NCBI RefSeq assembly: GCF_017874735.1
Contig: NZ_JAGGLV010000003.1
Span: forward strand, 186,001 to 250,000
DNA: 64,000 bases
DNA from: Paenibacillus silagei
Lineage (GTDB): Bacteria; Bacillota; Bacilli; Paenibacillales; Paenibacillaceae
Direction of reading: 5' to 3'
Positions 7,465 through 15,785 of the stretch are shown one piece after another. The notes below the pieces were generated by a model that was given only the letters and a program-made list of their open reading frames with translations, made no database searches and had not been told where the DNA came from. Numbering within the stretch: position 1 is the first letter of the stretch; every line of letters begins with the position of its first letter. Both the position numbers and the translations under genes were made by a program.

Positions 7465-9215
7465 AAAGATGGGGAATTACCTTCAAGCTGTTCGTGATGA
7501 CCGTGATCTTCTTCGTCTGTTTCTACGGGATGGTAATCCTCAGCCAGTTCCTGCTGTTCGACCGCTTCTACCAGACGCAGAAGGAGTCCCGTGTAGAGAA
7601 GCATCTTAAGAGCTTCGGGACAAGCTACACCAAAGAAGCCTGGGGCAGAACCCGCACTTCCCGCGAGCTGGTCCGGTTCATGCTGCGCAATAAGACACAG
7701 ATGGTCATTCTGAAGCTGGACGGGCGGATGAAGTCGGAAGATCCGTTCCGCATGAAGCTGATTGACGATAAAGGCCAGACTCAGGTGATCCCCATGTCCT
7801 TGTTCATGAATCAATTCGGAGATATGCTCCGGTCGGCCCATTTGAAAGAGAATGACCGGGTTACCATCCAGGGAGAGCTTGTCACTGGGGAGAATGACCT
7901 CGGCAATCAGTTTTTCCCGCTCACGATTACGAAACAGGGGTTCCAGCCGGTAGGCGAGGAGGCGGAGCTGGGCAACACAAGCATTACCGGGACAATTACG
8001 GAGCTGGTCCTACCGGATCTGAAAATATGGAACCCGCGCCAGGGCATCCTTTTCGAGGCTATCGAGGACTGGTTCCCGTTAAATACGGGGCAGCTGGAGA
8101 GCCTGGGCAAGCTGAATATGGTCAAGGAAGAGTGGACGGCTCCCTGGAGCGGTATCCGCAATTCCGTGATGATTCTGCCCGTGAAACAGGCCAGCGGGGA
8201 GATTGAGCTGTTGTTCTCAGTGACCTCACTGCAGGATGTTAAGGATTCCAATGAAGCGCTGCGCTGGTTCTTTTTATACTTAGGGCTTGGCGGGTTCGTG
8301 CTGATTCTGGTCCTCTCGCTGTTCTATTCCAAGATGGTGACCCGGCCCTTGATCAAGCTCAATAATACGGCTAAACGGATGGTAGCACTCGATTTCACCG
8401 GCCATGCCTCCATCCGCCAGAAGGATGAGCTGGGCAATCTGTCCAGAAGCATGTTCACCTTGTCCCAAAGTCTGGACACTGCACTGGGCGAGCTGCGGGA
8501 GACGAATCAGCAGCTGGTGGAGGAGATGGAGCAGAAGAAGAAGCTGGAGCAGATGCAGCAGGACTTTTTTGCCAGTGCCTCCCATGAGCTGAAGACGCCG
8601 CTTAGCATTATCAAGGGCTTCGCCGAGGGTCTGGAGGATGGGGTGAGCGCCGGCAAGCAGGATCATTACATCAAGGTCATTATCGAAGAGGCCGACAAGA
8701 TGGAGTTCCTGGTAAAAGATATGCTGGACCTGGCCCGGCTGGAGTCCGGCACGATCAAGCTGCGCAAAAGCTCCTTCATGCTGAGCGAAATGACGGAGAA
8801 GGTGACCGATAAACTGGTGCATTCCCTTCAAAATAAGCAGCTGGATGTGGTCATTATTCCGGCGAATGAATTGCCCGTATATGCGGATGCTACATGGATT
8901 GAACAGGTGCTCAGCAATCTGCTGACCAACGCGATCCGTCATGCGGAAGAGGGCAGTACGATAACCGTCACCTTGGAGAGTTCACCCAAGAAGCTGCTGT
9001 TCACCATACACAACAAAGGGGAGCGAATCCCCGAGGATCAGCTGGCGCATATCTGGGAGCGCTTCTACCGGATCGAGGCTTCACGCAGCCGTCTGACGGG
9101 CGGGACCGGACTCGGATTATCCATTGCGAAGCAGATTTTAGATATGCATGGCTGCCGGTATGCAGTGATGAACACCTCGGACGGCGTCTGTTTTAGTGTA
9201 ACCTTTGGAGGCTGA
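7461..9215 (+). CDS. Membrane sensor histidine kinase
   Basis: A 584-residue kinase with an N-terminal membrane helix (about 9-31), an extracytoplasmic domain of about 235 residues, a second helix (about 270-292), a HAMP linker, a HisKA dimer domain with H375 in SASHELKTPLS, and a HATPase domain with N-box LLTNAIRHA and G-boxes ending GTGLGLSIAKQ. It would phosphorylate the regulator encoded just upstream (4-base overlap). The extracytoplasmic part shows no motif I recognise, so the signal is unknown. Genes for phosphatidylserine synthase and a DedA protein follow within 40 and 580 bases, hinting at an envelope or lipid signal. Confidence 0.9.
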   Translation: MKRWGITFKLFVMTVIFFVCFYGMVILSQFLLFDRFYQTQKESRVEKHLKSFGTSYTKEAWGRTRTSRELVRFMLRNKTQMVILKLDGRMKSEDPFRMKLIDDKGQTQVIPMSLFMNQFGDMLRSAHLKENDRVTIQGELVTGENDLGNQFFPLTITKQGFQPVGEEAELGNTSITGTITELVLPDLKIWNPRQGILFEAIEDWFPLNTGQLESLGKLNMVKEEWTAPWSGIRNSVMILPVKQASGEIELLFSVTSLQDVKDSNEALRWFFLYLGLGGFVLILVLSLFYSKMVTRPLIKLNNTAKRMVALDFTGHASIRQKDELGNLSRSMFTLSQSLDTALGELRETNQQLVEEMEQKKKLEQMQQDFFASASHELKTPLSIIKGFAEGLEDGVSAGKQDHYIKVIIEEADKMEFLVKDMLDLARLESGTIKLRKSSFMLSEMTEKVTDKLVHSLQNKQLDVVIIPANELPVYADATWIEQVLSNLLTNAIRHAEEGSTITVTLESSPKKLLFTIHNKGERIPEDQLAHIWERFYRIEASRSRLTGGTGLGLSIAKQILDMHGCRYAVMNTSDGVCFSVTFGG

Positions 9216-9254
9216 GCCGCCCATTACTAACTTGTCAGGAAAGGAGTGAACAGC

Positions 9255-9779
9255 ATGAAATGGAGCTGGCTGCCTTCAATGTGCACACTGGGAAACCTGG
9301 GCTTCGGATCAATTTCCCTGCTATTCACGATTGAAGAACGTTATGATCTTGCTTTATTAATGATACTGCTGGCTGCGATATGCGATGTTATGGACGGACT
9401 GCTCGCCCGGATGCTGCATTGCACCAGTGATTTCGGCAAACAACTGGACTCTTTGGCGGATATTATTTCTTTTGGCATCGCTCCCGCCTTCCTAATTCTG
9501 TTATACCGGCTGGAGAACGTGCAGTGGGTTGGACCTGTCGCTGCGGTCGCATTCCTGATCTGCGGGGCGCTGCGGCTGGCCAGATTCAATATCTCGGCTC
9601 CTTCCAAGGGCTTCGTGGGCATGCCGATTACGGCAGCCGGATTGCTTCTGTCGATGACCACACTTATAGGTGAACGGCTGAAGCCGGAAATGGTCATTTT
9701 AATTATGGGACTGTTGTCTATACTGATGATAAGCAGGGTTCCGTTCCCTTCGTTCAAAAAATTCGGTAACAGGAAGTGA
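9255..9779 (+). CDS. pssA: CDP-alcohol phosphatidyltransferase, probably phosphatidylserine synthase
   Basis: A membrane protein of 174 residues with the full CDP-alcohol phosphatidyltransferase signature D-G-x2-A-R-x8-G-x3-D-x3-D at residues 47-69 (D47, G48, A51, R52, G61, D65, D69). The length and the N-terminal PSMCTLGNLG segment match Gram-positive PssA, which joins CDP-diacylglycerol to serine to make phosphatidylserine. ATG 9255 is preferred over GTG 9246 because the latter overlaps the AAGGAG ribosome site. It follows the kinase gene by 39 bases and precedes a DedA gene by 6, so all four genes are probably one transcript. A phosphatidylinositol or archaetidyl enzyme is less likely. Confidence 0.85.
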   Translation: MKWSWLPSMCTLGNLGFGSISLLFTIEERYDLALLMILLAAICDVMDGLLARMLHCTSDFGKQLDSLADIISFGIAPAFLILLYRLENVQWVGPVAAVAFLICGALRLARFNISAPSKGFVGMPITAAGLLLSMTTLIGERLKPEMVILIMGLLSILMISRVPFPSFKKFGNRK

Positions 9780-9785
9780 TTGTTC

Positions 9786-10280
9786 ATGCCATGGGTCATC
9801 GAGATGATCTCACAATACGGTTATATAGCTATATTCGCGCTGCTGGCGCTGGGGCTTGTCGGACTTCCCGTTCCCGATGAGCTGCTGACGCTGTTCGTTG
9901 GCTATCTATCCTCTACCATGGTGCTGGATTTTTCACTTTCGGTTCTGGTCTGTTTCATAGGTTCGATTACAGGCATGCTGATCAGCTATACCATCGGTCT
10001 CAGAGTGGGGCAGCCTGTCGTGGACCGGTACGGGAAATGGGTAGGCCTGACGCCCAAAAGATTCGCCTATGTCAAACGCTGGTTTTTCCGGTTCGGCAAC
10101 TGGACGATATTCATCGCTTATTTTGTTCCGGGCATCCGGCATGTGACAAGCTACATCTCGGGCATCAGTGCCATGTCCTTCCGAAAATACTTAATGGTCA
10201 CCCTGGCTGGTGCCTTTATCTGGTCACTCTTGTTTGTCTCGATCGGTTATCTGATCGGTTCGAGGCTAACCTTTGCTTGA
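9786..10280 (+). CDS. DedA/SNARE-associated family membrane protein
   Basis: The 164-residue product has four to five hydrophobic helices, the family motif GLPVPDELLTLFVGYL near residues 24-39, and the conserved FxRFGxWTIFIAYFVPGIRHVTSYISG block. DedA proteins are undecaprenyl-phosphate or phospholipid flippases/transporters of the cytoplasmic membrane and support proton-motive force and envelope integrity. ATG 9786 is chosen because AGGAAG lies nine bases before it; the TTG at 9780 is too close to the ribosome site. Its place directly behind pssA suggests a shared role in lipid handling. A PE/PS flippase role fits the context but is inference. Confidence 0.85.
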   Translation: MPWVIEMISQYGYIAIFALLALGLVGLPVPDELLTLFVGYLSSTMVLDFSLSVLVCFIGSITGMLISYTIGLRVGQPVVDRYGKWVGLTPKRFAYVKRWFFRFGNWTIFIAYFVPGIRHVTSYISGISAMSFRKYLMVTLAGAFIWSLLFVSIGYLIGSRLTFA

Positions 10281-10314
10281 GTTAAGTAATAATCTTTTAT
10301 AATCAAACAGGAAC

Positions 10315-10344
10315 TTACAGCGGCTTAACGTTCTGTTATATACT
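10315..10344 (+). promoter_or_regulatory. Candidate sigma-A promoter of the GNAT fusion gene
   Basis: TTACAG (10315-10320) and TATACT (10339-10344) are 18 bases apart, about 62 bases before the start. It implies that the following two genes have their own promoter. Confidence 0.4.
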
Positions 10345-10405
10345 GCAAGTAGTATTTATTGCTATGAAGCTAGGAATTATAGCGATCCGAGGAGGTATGA
10401 CTGTA

Positions 10406-13400
10406 ATGCCCGAATTACAAGAGATCGAGATTGAAGAATATGTGCCGGCTAAGCATGCCGCTTCCATTGCCGAGATGTGGAACAGAAGCGCAGAGAGCTG
10501 GGGCGGAGACGGAGCGTACCGGACAGAGGAAAGTGTGCTGCGGGAACACGAGAACAGCCCCATGCTCAAGTTGTTCCTGGCGGTAAGCGGCTCAGAGGTC
10601 ATCGGATATTGCAGCTTCTCTCACTATAAAGAGGATACCGGGGCGCTCTATATCGCTCTGCTCAACGTGAGACCGGATTACCATGGACGCAAGGTGGGCA
10701 AGGCGCTGGTAAGGCGTTCGATTGAAGAGACGATTAAGCTGGGCTGGCCGCGGCTGGATCTCTATACGTGGCCCGGTAATGTCAAGGCGGTGCCTACGTA
10801 TAAGAAAAGCGGGTTCTTCTGGGAGAACCGGGATGACACGACTCATCTGATGAACTTCATTCCCTCGGTGCTTCAGACCGGAGCGGTGAAATCTTATTTC
10901 GAGAAGATAGACTGGTATAACGACAGCATCCGTGAGATCAAGGTGGAGCCTGATGGTCATGGGGAAAACGGCTTTGACTATTTTACATATGAATGGCTGA
11001 AGGACGGTCTGTCGCTGAAGATGGAATATGAGCGGACCGGCCGCGGCCTGCGCCTCATTGAGACGGAGGATTACCGGATACAGGTAACGATTCCTGCGCA
11101 GCATGAGCTGCCGTTTGGAGCGGAATATCCTGTCATTTATGAAGCCGTTAATAAAAGCGGGAAGCCCTTGTCGCTCCAGATTAGCGGTAAAAGCAATGCG
11201 CAAATCCGCTTGGAGCTGGAGGCTGCTCAGGATATCGAATCCGAGGCGCGGATCGAAGGCCGCTTCTTCATCCATCCGGTGGAGGAGGAGCAGGATCTCT
11301 ATCAGACCCATCCTGTGGTGGAGGCAGAATTGCTCATTAACGGCCTGCCTGCCGTATTCAAGCTGGGCATTAAGCCCAAGTTCCCGGTCAAGGTGAAGCT
11401 CCAGGTACCGGACAGAACGCTTTTCGCGGGCGAAGAGGTGGAGCTGGATGTGACGGTGGAGAATGAGTACAGCACAGACACCGTGTTCAGCTTCGAGCTG
11501 CCGGAGGACGAGATTCTGTCGTTCAGTCAAAAGCAGTACACCGTTGAGGTTCCTGCCAAGAGCCGGAGGACTGTTACCGCAGCGGCCCGGTTGCTTGGGT
11601 ACGGAATTTGGCACCATTCGGTGAGCATCCGCAGTGTAGAAGAAGGAGCCGATTCAGCTATACTGGAGCAGGAGCTGAGCCTGGTCTTCACCGGAGCAGA
11701 GACGGTCTTCGGCGGCCCGACCGACAAGGACTGGATCATCAGCAATGGCCGCTATTCCGCCGTTCTGAACAAAACGAATCATTGGCTTACTTTTTTCCAG
11801 AACCGTAAATATCTGATGAACCTGCCTTATCCGAAGCTGGGCCTGCCTTATACGAATGAATTCAACAAATTCTCGGCGCTGGATGCGAAGATCTCCAGGG
11901 ATCAAGAGGCTATCGTGCTTGAGGCCACTTATGAGGTCGGCATCCGGAAGGGCTTGTTGCTGACGATGGTTGTGAAGCTGTTCAGCAACGGTATAGTCTC
12001 CCGTTATTTCAGAATCGACAACCCGCAGGCTACCGTTCAGGAGGAAGAGCTGTTCCTGAGGGACAGCTTCCGCTTCAACCTGCATGGAGGCGTCATCCCT
12101 TACCGCGGCAAATATATAGATCTGAGCGCAGGGGTTGAAGCCTCCGGCATGGATTACTGGGAAGCGCAGGAATTCACGGAGAACTGGATGTTCGCTGCGG
12201 ATGAAGGCTTCTCCAGAGGGATTAGCTGGCCGTCAGAGCTTAAGCTGATTCAGGACTCGTGGATGCATGCTGTGGAGCATTCTCTGGGACGGATTCCCGC
12301 CGGCGGGCAGAAGGAAACGCAGCCGCTGCGGATCGCTCTGGGAACCTGGGACCATTGGCAGGATTTCCGTGCTTATGCGCTGCAAAGCGGTAACAGGAAT
12401 GCTGAGGAACTGACCACTACAGAGCAGCTGGAGCTGAGCCTGAATAATGGGAATCCGTTCATAAGCGGAGAGGCTAAGCTTCTCCTTCAGGAGCAGAAGA
12501 AGAGCTACCTGGTGGGTGAGATTCGGATCTCTTCCGAAGCAGGCAGCATGGAGGAAGCGCGGTTAACGGTTCACGAGGAAGAGAAGCTCAGAGAAGCGGC
12601 TCTGCCGCTGACAGTACCGGCAGGCGCTGCCCCGGATGTGCTGAACCTGCATCTGGATATGGACAGTTATGTGCAGGATCAATCCTTCCTGGTCTTGCCT
12701 GTCGCGGATGAACGTGTCCGGCAGGAGAGACTTGTAGCAGAAGGGGCGCAGGTACTGGCTGTAGACAACGGGATACTGCGGATACAGGCCAGCCCGGACT
12801 TTGCACCGGGATTATTCTCGCTTGCCCATCAGGGCGAGGAATGGCTGGAATCTTCTTTTCCGCAGCCGATTGCAAAGTCTTGGTGGAATCCATGGGTAGG
12901 CGGAATCGTAACCAGTGTGGGCGACATTGCCTTGCGCAGCTTCATGGAGGAGCCGTTAACGGCTGATTTCGCCGAACTGACCGATAATAAGGGGAACCGC
13001 TGGTCGGGTATCCGAATGAGCGTCACCATTCAGAAGAATGATAAATACAAAGGACTCGTACTGCATCAATATTACATGCTGCTGCCGGGCGTTCCGGTGC
13101 TTGCCTCTACGGTACATGTGGAGCAGAATACAGGCGGCCCGCTATGCCCATTGAAGCTTGAGACTTCAACCTTCTATACTGCCGCCTCCGGCATACAGGA
13201 TGGAAGAGGATATCTGAAGAACAGCAAGGGTCAAGAGCTTACCTACAAGGCAGGCCGGGGACAGGCAGAGGATGCCAGCCATAGCGGGATTCTGCAAGTG
13301 GGTTCCAAGGAACGCCAGCAGCGTCTGTCATTAGTTACATCATTTAAGCATCCGTCACCTTCCTTGTTAGTCAATTCCGTCGCGTTGACGTCTTATGCGG

Positions 13401-13525
13401 AAGAGTACCTGCATCTGCAGGATGGCAAAGAGCAGTTCAGCAAGCCGCAATTCTATCTGATCTCGGATCTCCAGGTACCTGAGCAGGCTTATGGCGATCT
13501 GCTGTCGATCCGGTTCACGAAGTGA
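10406..13525 (+). CDS. GNAT acetyltransferase fused to a large uncharacterised beta-rich region
   Basis: A protein of about 1039 residues. Residues 1-150 form a GNAT domain: ALLNVRPDYHGRKVGKALV is the acetyl-CoA-binding motif A (R-x-x-G-x-G/A variant) and Y-K-K-S-G-F is motif B. The next 300 residues look beta-rich, with Ig-like or adhesin-like stretches (GEEVELDVTVENEYS). The remainder (FGGPTDKDWIISNGRYSAVLN onward) resembles carbohydrate-active beta-sandwich folds in composition, but I do not recognise a family or catalytic motif. There is no signal peptide, so it acts in the cytoplasm. ATG 10406 sits nine bases after GAGGAGGT; an ATG at 10397 abuts it. An amidohydrolase gene follows 20 bases later in probable co-transcription. 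Confidence 0.7.
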   Translation: MPELQEIEIEEYVPAKHAASIAEMWNRSAESWGGDGAYRTEESVLREHENSPMLKLFLAVSGSEVIGYCSFSHYKEDTGALYIALLNVRPDYHGRKVGKALVRRSIEETIKLGWPRLDLYTWPGNVKAVPTYKKSGFFWENRDDTTHLMNFIPSVLQTGAVKSYFEKIDWYNDSIREIKVEPDGHGENGFDYFTYEWLKDGLSLKMEYERTGRGLRLIETEDYRIQVTIPAQHELPFGAEYPVIYEAVNKSGKPLSLQISGKSNAQIRLELEAAQDIESEARIEGRFFIHPVEEEQDLYQTHPVVEAELLINGLPAVFKLGIKPKFPVKVKLQVPDRTLFAGEEVELDVTVENEYSTDTVFSFELPEDEILSFSQKQYTVEVPAKSRRTVTAAARLLGYGIWHHSVSIRSVEEGADSAILEQELSLVFTGAETVFGGPTDKDWIISNGRYSAVLNKTNHWLTFFQNRKYLMNLPYPKLGLPYTNEFNKFSALDAKISRDQEAIVLEATYEVGIRKGLLLTMVVKLFSNGIVSRYFRIDNPQATVQEEELFLRDSFRFNLHGGVIPYRGKYIDLSAGVEASGMDYWEAQEFTENWMFAADEGFSRGISWPSELKLIQDSWMHAVEHSLGRIPAGGQKETQPLRIALGTWDHWQDFRAYALQSGNRNAEELTTTEQLELSLNNGNPFISGEAKLLLQEQKKSYLVGEIRISSEAGSMEEARLTVHEEEKLREAALPLTVPAGAAPDVLNLHLDMDSYVQDQSFLVLPVADERVRQERLVAEGAQVLAVDNGILRIQASPDFAPGLFSLAHQGEEWLESSFPQPIAKSWWNPWVGGIVTSVGDIALRSFMEEPLTADFAELTDNKGNRWSGIRMSVTIQKNDKYKGLVLHQYYMLLPGVPVLASTVHVEQNTGGPLCPLKLETSTFYTAASGIQDGRGYLKNSKGQELTYKAGRGQAEDASHSGILQVGSKERQQRLSLVTSFKHPSPSLLVNSVALTSYAEEYLHLQDGKEQFSKPQFYLISDLQVPEQAYGDLLSIRFTK

Positions 13526-13545
13526 GTCAGAGAAAGGAAGCTTCT

Positions 13546-14418
13546 ATGAAAATCATTGACGCACATGTGCATTATTCCAATATTGCAGCTTTCCACGAAA
13601 CGGCGCAGACCTTGGCGCATATCGACTATACCGGCAAGGGACTCCAGGAGGAGTTCCGCCGCAGCGGTGTCATTGCCGGGGTCGGCATGGGAGTGACCGA
13701 GACGGTTGCCGGAGCTTTTCCCGATTCCGCTGCCCTGAATCCTATGCTGCTTGACCTGAGCGAGACACTGCCGGACAATCTGTTCACCTGCGTAGGTATT
13801 AACCCGCTCACCCTTCATCTGGAGGGGCAGCTTGAAGCACTGGAGCAATCGCTGCAGCGCTCCGATGTCGTTGGCATCAAGCTGTACGCCGGGTACTACC
13901 ACTTCAATGTGGGGGATGAGATCTACGATCCGGTCTATAAGCTGGCAGCTGCTTACGACCTCCCGGTGGTCATTCATGGCGGACTGACTTATGCGGACCA
14001 GGGATTGCTGAAGTATTCCCATCCGCTGTCCATGGAGGAGACCTTCCTGAAGCACCGGGAGATTACCTTCATGCTCTGCCACCTGGGCGATCCCTGGGTG
14101 ATGGACACCGCAGCCCTGCTGGAGAAGAACCCTAATTTGTACGCGGATCTATCCGGCTGGATTGTCGGCGATCAGGCCAAGGTGGACCGGCTGCTGACCG
14201 AGCAGACCTATACCGATCATTTCCGCCGGGCGCTGGTGTTCGCCGAGAAATACGACCGGCTGGTCTTCGGTACCGACTGGCCGCTGGTCCCGCTGGACGC
14301 TTATATTACCTTCGTGAAGCACCTGGTGCCGGAAGCTTATCATGAGGATGTCTTTTATAATAATTCACTCCGCGTGTTCCCTAAGCTTGCGGAGCGGATC
14401 AGAGAACTGAATCTATAA
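13546..14418 (+). CDS. Amidohydrolase family protein (amidohydrolase-2 type)
   Basis: The 290-residue product opens with KIIDAHVHYSN, a metal-binding H-x-H of the TIM-barrel amidohydrolases, and later has VVIHGGL, MLCHLGDPW and a closing FGTDWPLVPLD with the catalytic aspartate. This order fits the amidohydrolase-2 group, which includes decarboxylases, lactonases and other metal hydrolases. ATG 13546 is used because GAAAGGAAG precedes it; the earlier in-frame start would overlap the upstream stop. It pairs with the GNAT fusion gene (20-base gap), so both may act on one metabolite. The substrate is unknown. A strong terminator follows. Confidence 0.8.
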   Translation: MKIIDAHVHYSNIAAFHETAQTLAHIDYTGKGLQEEFRRSGVIAGVGMGVTETVAGAFPDSAALNPMLLDLSETLPDNLFTCVGINPLTLHLEGQLEALEQSLQRSDVVGIKLYAGYYHFNVGDEIYDPVYKLAAAYDLPVVIHGGLTYADQGLLKYSHPLSMEETFLKHREITFMLCHLGDPWVMDTAALLEKNPNLYADLSGWIVGDQAKVDRLLTEQTYTDHFRRALVFAEKYDRLVFGTDWPLVPLDAYITFVKHLVPEAYHEDVFYNNSLRVFPKLAERIRELNL

Positions 14419-14437
14419 TGAGATGGGCTGCAAACTT

Positions 14438-14465
14438 CCCCCGGAATGGTATTCCGGGGGTTTTT
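14438..14465 (+). terminator. Strong Rho-independent terminator after the amidohydrolase gene
   Basis: Perfect ten-base arms, CCCCCGGAAT and ATTCCGGGGG, with a three-base loop and five Ts directly after. Confidence 0.95.
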
Positions 14466-14639
14466 AGTTTCGTTTCCACTTGTTGAGTGGGGGCGGGTTA
14501 CTACTTCTGATGGACGACCTGTGGTAAGCTGAGAGTAGTACAGCATCAGCTTTAACACTGTAAGAATGAACCTCAGGGGTGTTAAAGTCTGAGCATGAAC
14601 GAGCTGATATTGGGGTGGGCGGAGGAAGAATCCATTCTG

Positions 14640-14890
14640 TTCGTAGCGAATCATTAGCGATAAGTGTATTTTGTACAACTAAAAACAGGGAAACGAAAGG
14701 CTTTCCTCTTCTAAGTGTATTTTGTACAACTATATTTGCCGGGATGGGCGAAAATCCAGGTAGAGAAGCATTTTATTTGCACGAAATACAACTAAACGGA
14801 GATTTGGCGGCGCATCAGACGTTTTAGTTGTATAAATTGCATTTAAGCCTACCCTTTGCATCCTAATTGGGGTGGAGTAAACCCTCAGCA
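14640..14890 (+). repeat. Intergenic repeat element H1, about 250 bp with internal 51-nt periodicity
   Basis: TTGTACAACT occurs at 14671 and 14722 (51 apart) and AATACAACT follows 62 bases later; the element closes with TTTAGTTGTATAAATTGCA and ACCCTCAGC. The same blocks in the same order and spacing (51 then 62) are found at 41185-41415, where they precede the same ACCCTCAGC end. The two copies are diverged but clearly related. Nothing coding is seen. Confidence 0.8.
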
Positions 14891-14993
14891 GCGATTAGTT
14901 AAAGTAATTTTCATAAGTTGAAATCTCATGAGCTAGTAGTTTGTAGCCCGTTAAGCAATCAATTGTTGCTAGAAGTTGAGAGGGAGGGGTATT

Positions 14994-15749
14994 ATGCCAT
15001 ACATACAGGTCCACGATCTTGAAATGTTCTATGAACAGATGGGCACCGGGGAACCGGTAATCTTCCTGCACAGTCATTATTCCCGCAGCATGCTGGCCTT
15101 CAGCAGCCAGATTCTGGACTTCCAGAGCCATTACAGTTGTTACTTCCTTGATCTTAGAGGCCATGGCAGGACCCGCTGCCGGGATCTCGACTGGTCTACT
15201 CCACGAATAGCTGAGGATGTCGCTGGATTCATGGATAGGATGAACATTGAACGGGCACATCTTATTGGATACAGTATGGGCGCGGGTGTAGGGCTGTACC
15301 TGGCGGTGAATCATCCGGGACGGATTGCTACGCTTACTACGATTGGAACCAGCGGATTCTGTGAACCGGCTGGAGCCGGAGAATACGAGCCTGAACAACT
15401 GCTGGCGAATCAGCAGCAAGCCTTCATTAATCAGATGATCGAGAGGCATCAGGAGGCCCATCAGGGGAATTGGCAATACTATCTGCGGCAAACGGTGCAG
15501 GACTGGATCAGATACCCGGATCTCACGGAGGAGCAACTGGGCAGTATAACCTGCCCGGCACTGCTAATTTCAGGAGAACATGACCCGTTCGCGGGAGAGG
15601 ATAGAACGGTGAAGCTCGCTTCCCTGCTTACGGATGCAAGGACGCTGATCGTTCAGGGAGCAGGGCACCGCCCGCATATGTTAAGGGAACAACCCATTCT
15701 GGTGAACGATACGATTCTTGAATTCCTTGCACAGAACCCTATCCACTAA
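14994..15749 (+). CDS. Alpha/beta-hydrolase fold protein
   Basis: A 251-residue hydrolase with nucleophile S94 in GYSMGAG, a FLHSHYSRSM oxyanion turn, the acid in SGEHDPFAG and histidine in VQGAGHRPHM, completing a Ser-Asp-His triad. No signal peptide is seen, so it is cytoplasmic. ATG 14994 follows GAGGGAGGGG and is preferred to an upstream TTG. It lies 36 bases before an FAD oxidoreductase gene, and together these two precede a peptide-type ABC importer. An esterase, amidase or C-C hydrolase acting on the imported compound is likely, but the substrate cannot be assigned. Confidence 0.85.
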   Translation: MPYIQVHDLEMFYEQMGTGEPVIFLHSHYSRSMLAFSSQILDFQSHYSCYFLDLRGHGRTRCRDLDWSTPRIAEDVAGFMDRMNIERAHLIGYSMGAGVGLYLAVNHPGRIATLTTIGTSGFCEPAGAGEYEPEQLLANQQQAFINQMIERHQEAHQGNWQYYLRQTVQDWIRYPDLTEEQLGSITCPALLISGEHDPFAGEDRTVKLASLLTDARTLIVQGAGHRPHMLREQPILVNDTILEFLAQNPIH

Positions 15750-15785
15750 CACAAGGGGATGTACACATCCAGAAAGGAGTTACAG

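Noticed and set aside
10592..11617. A 341-codon minus-strand frame inside the GNAT fusion gene
   Set aside because: It is fully inside a well-supported gene on the other strand, lacks a ribosome site and gives a composition typical of antisense shadows.
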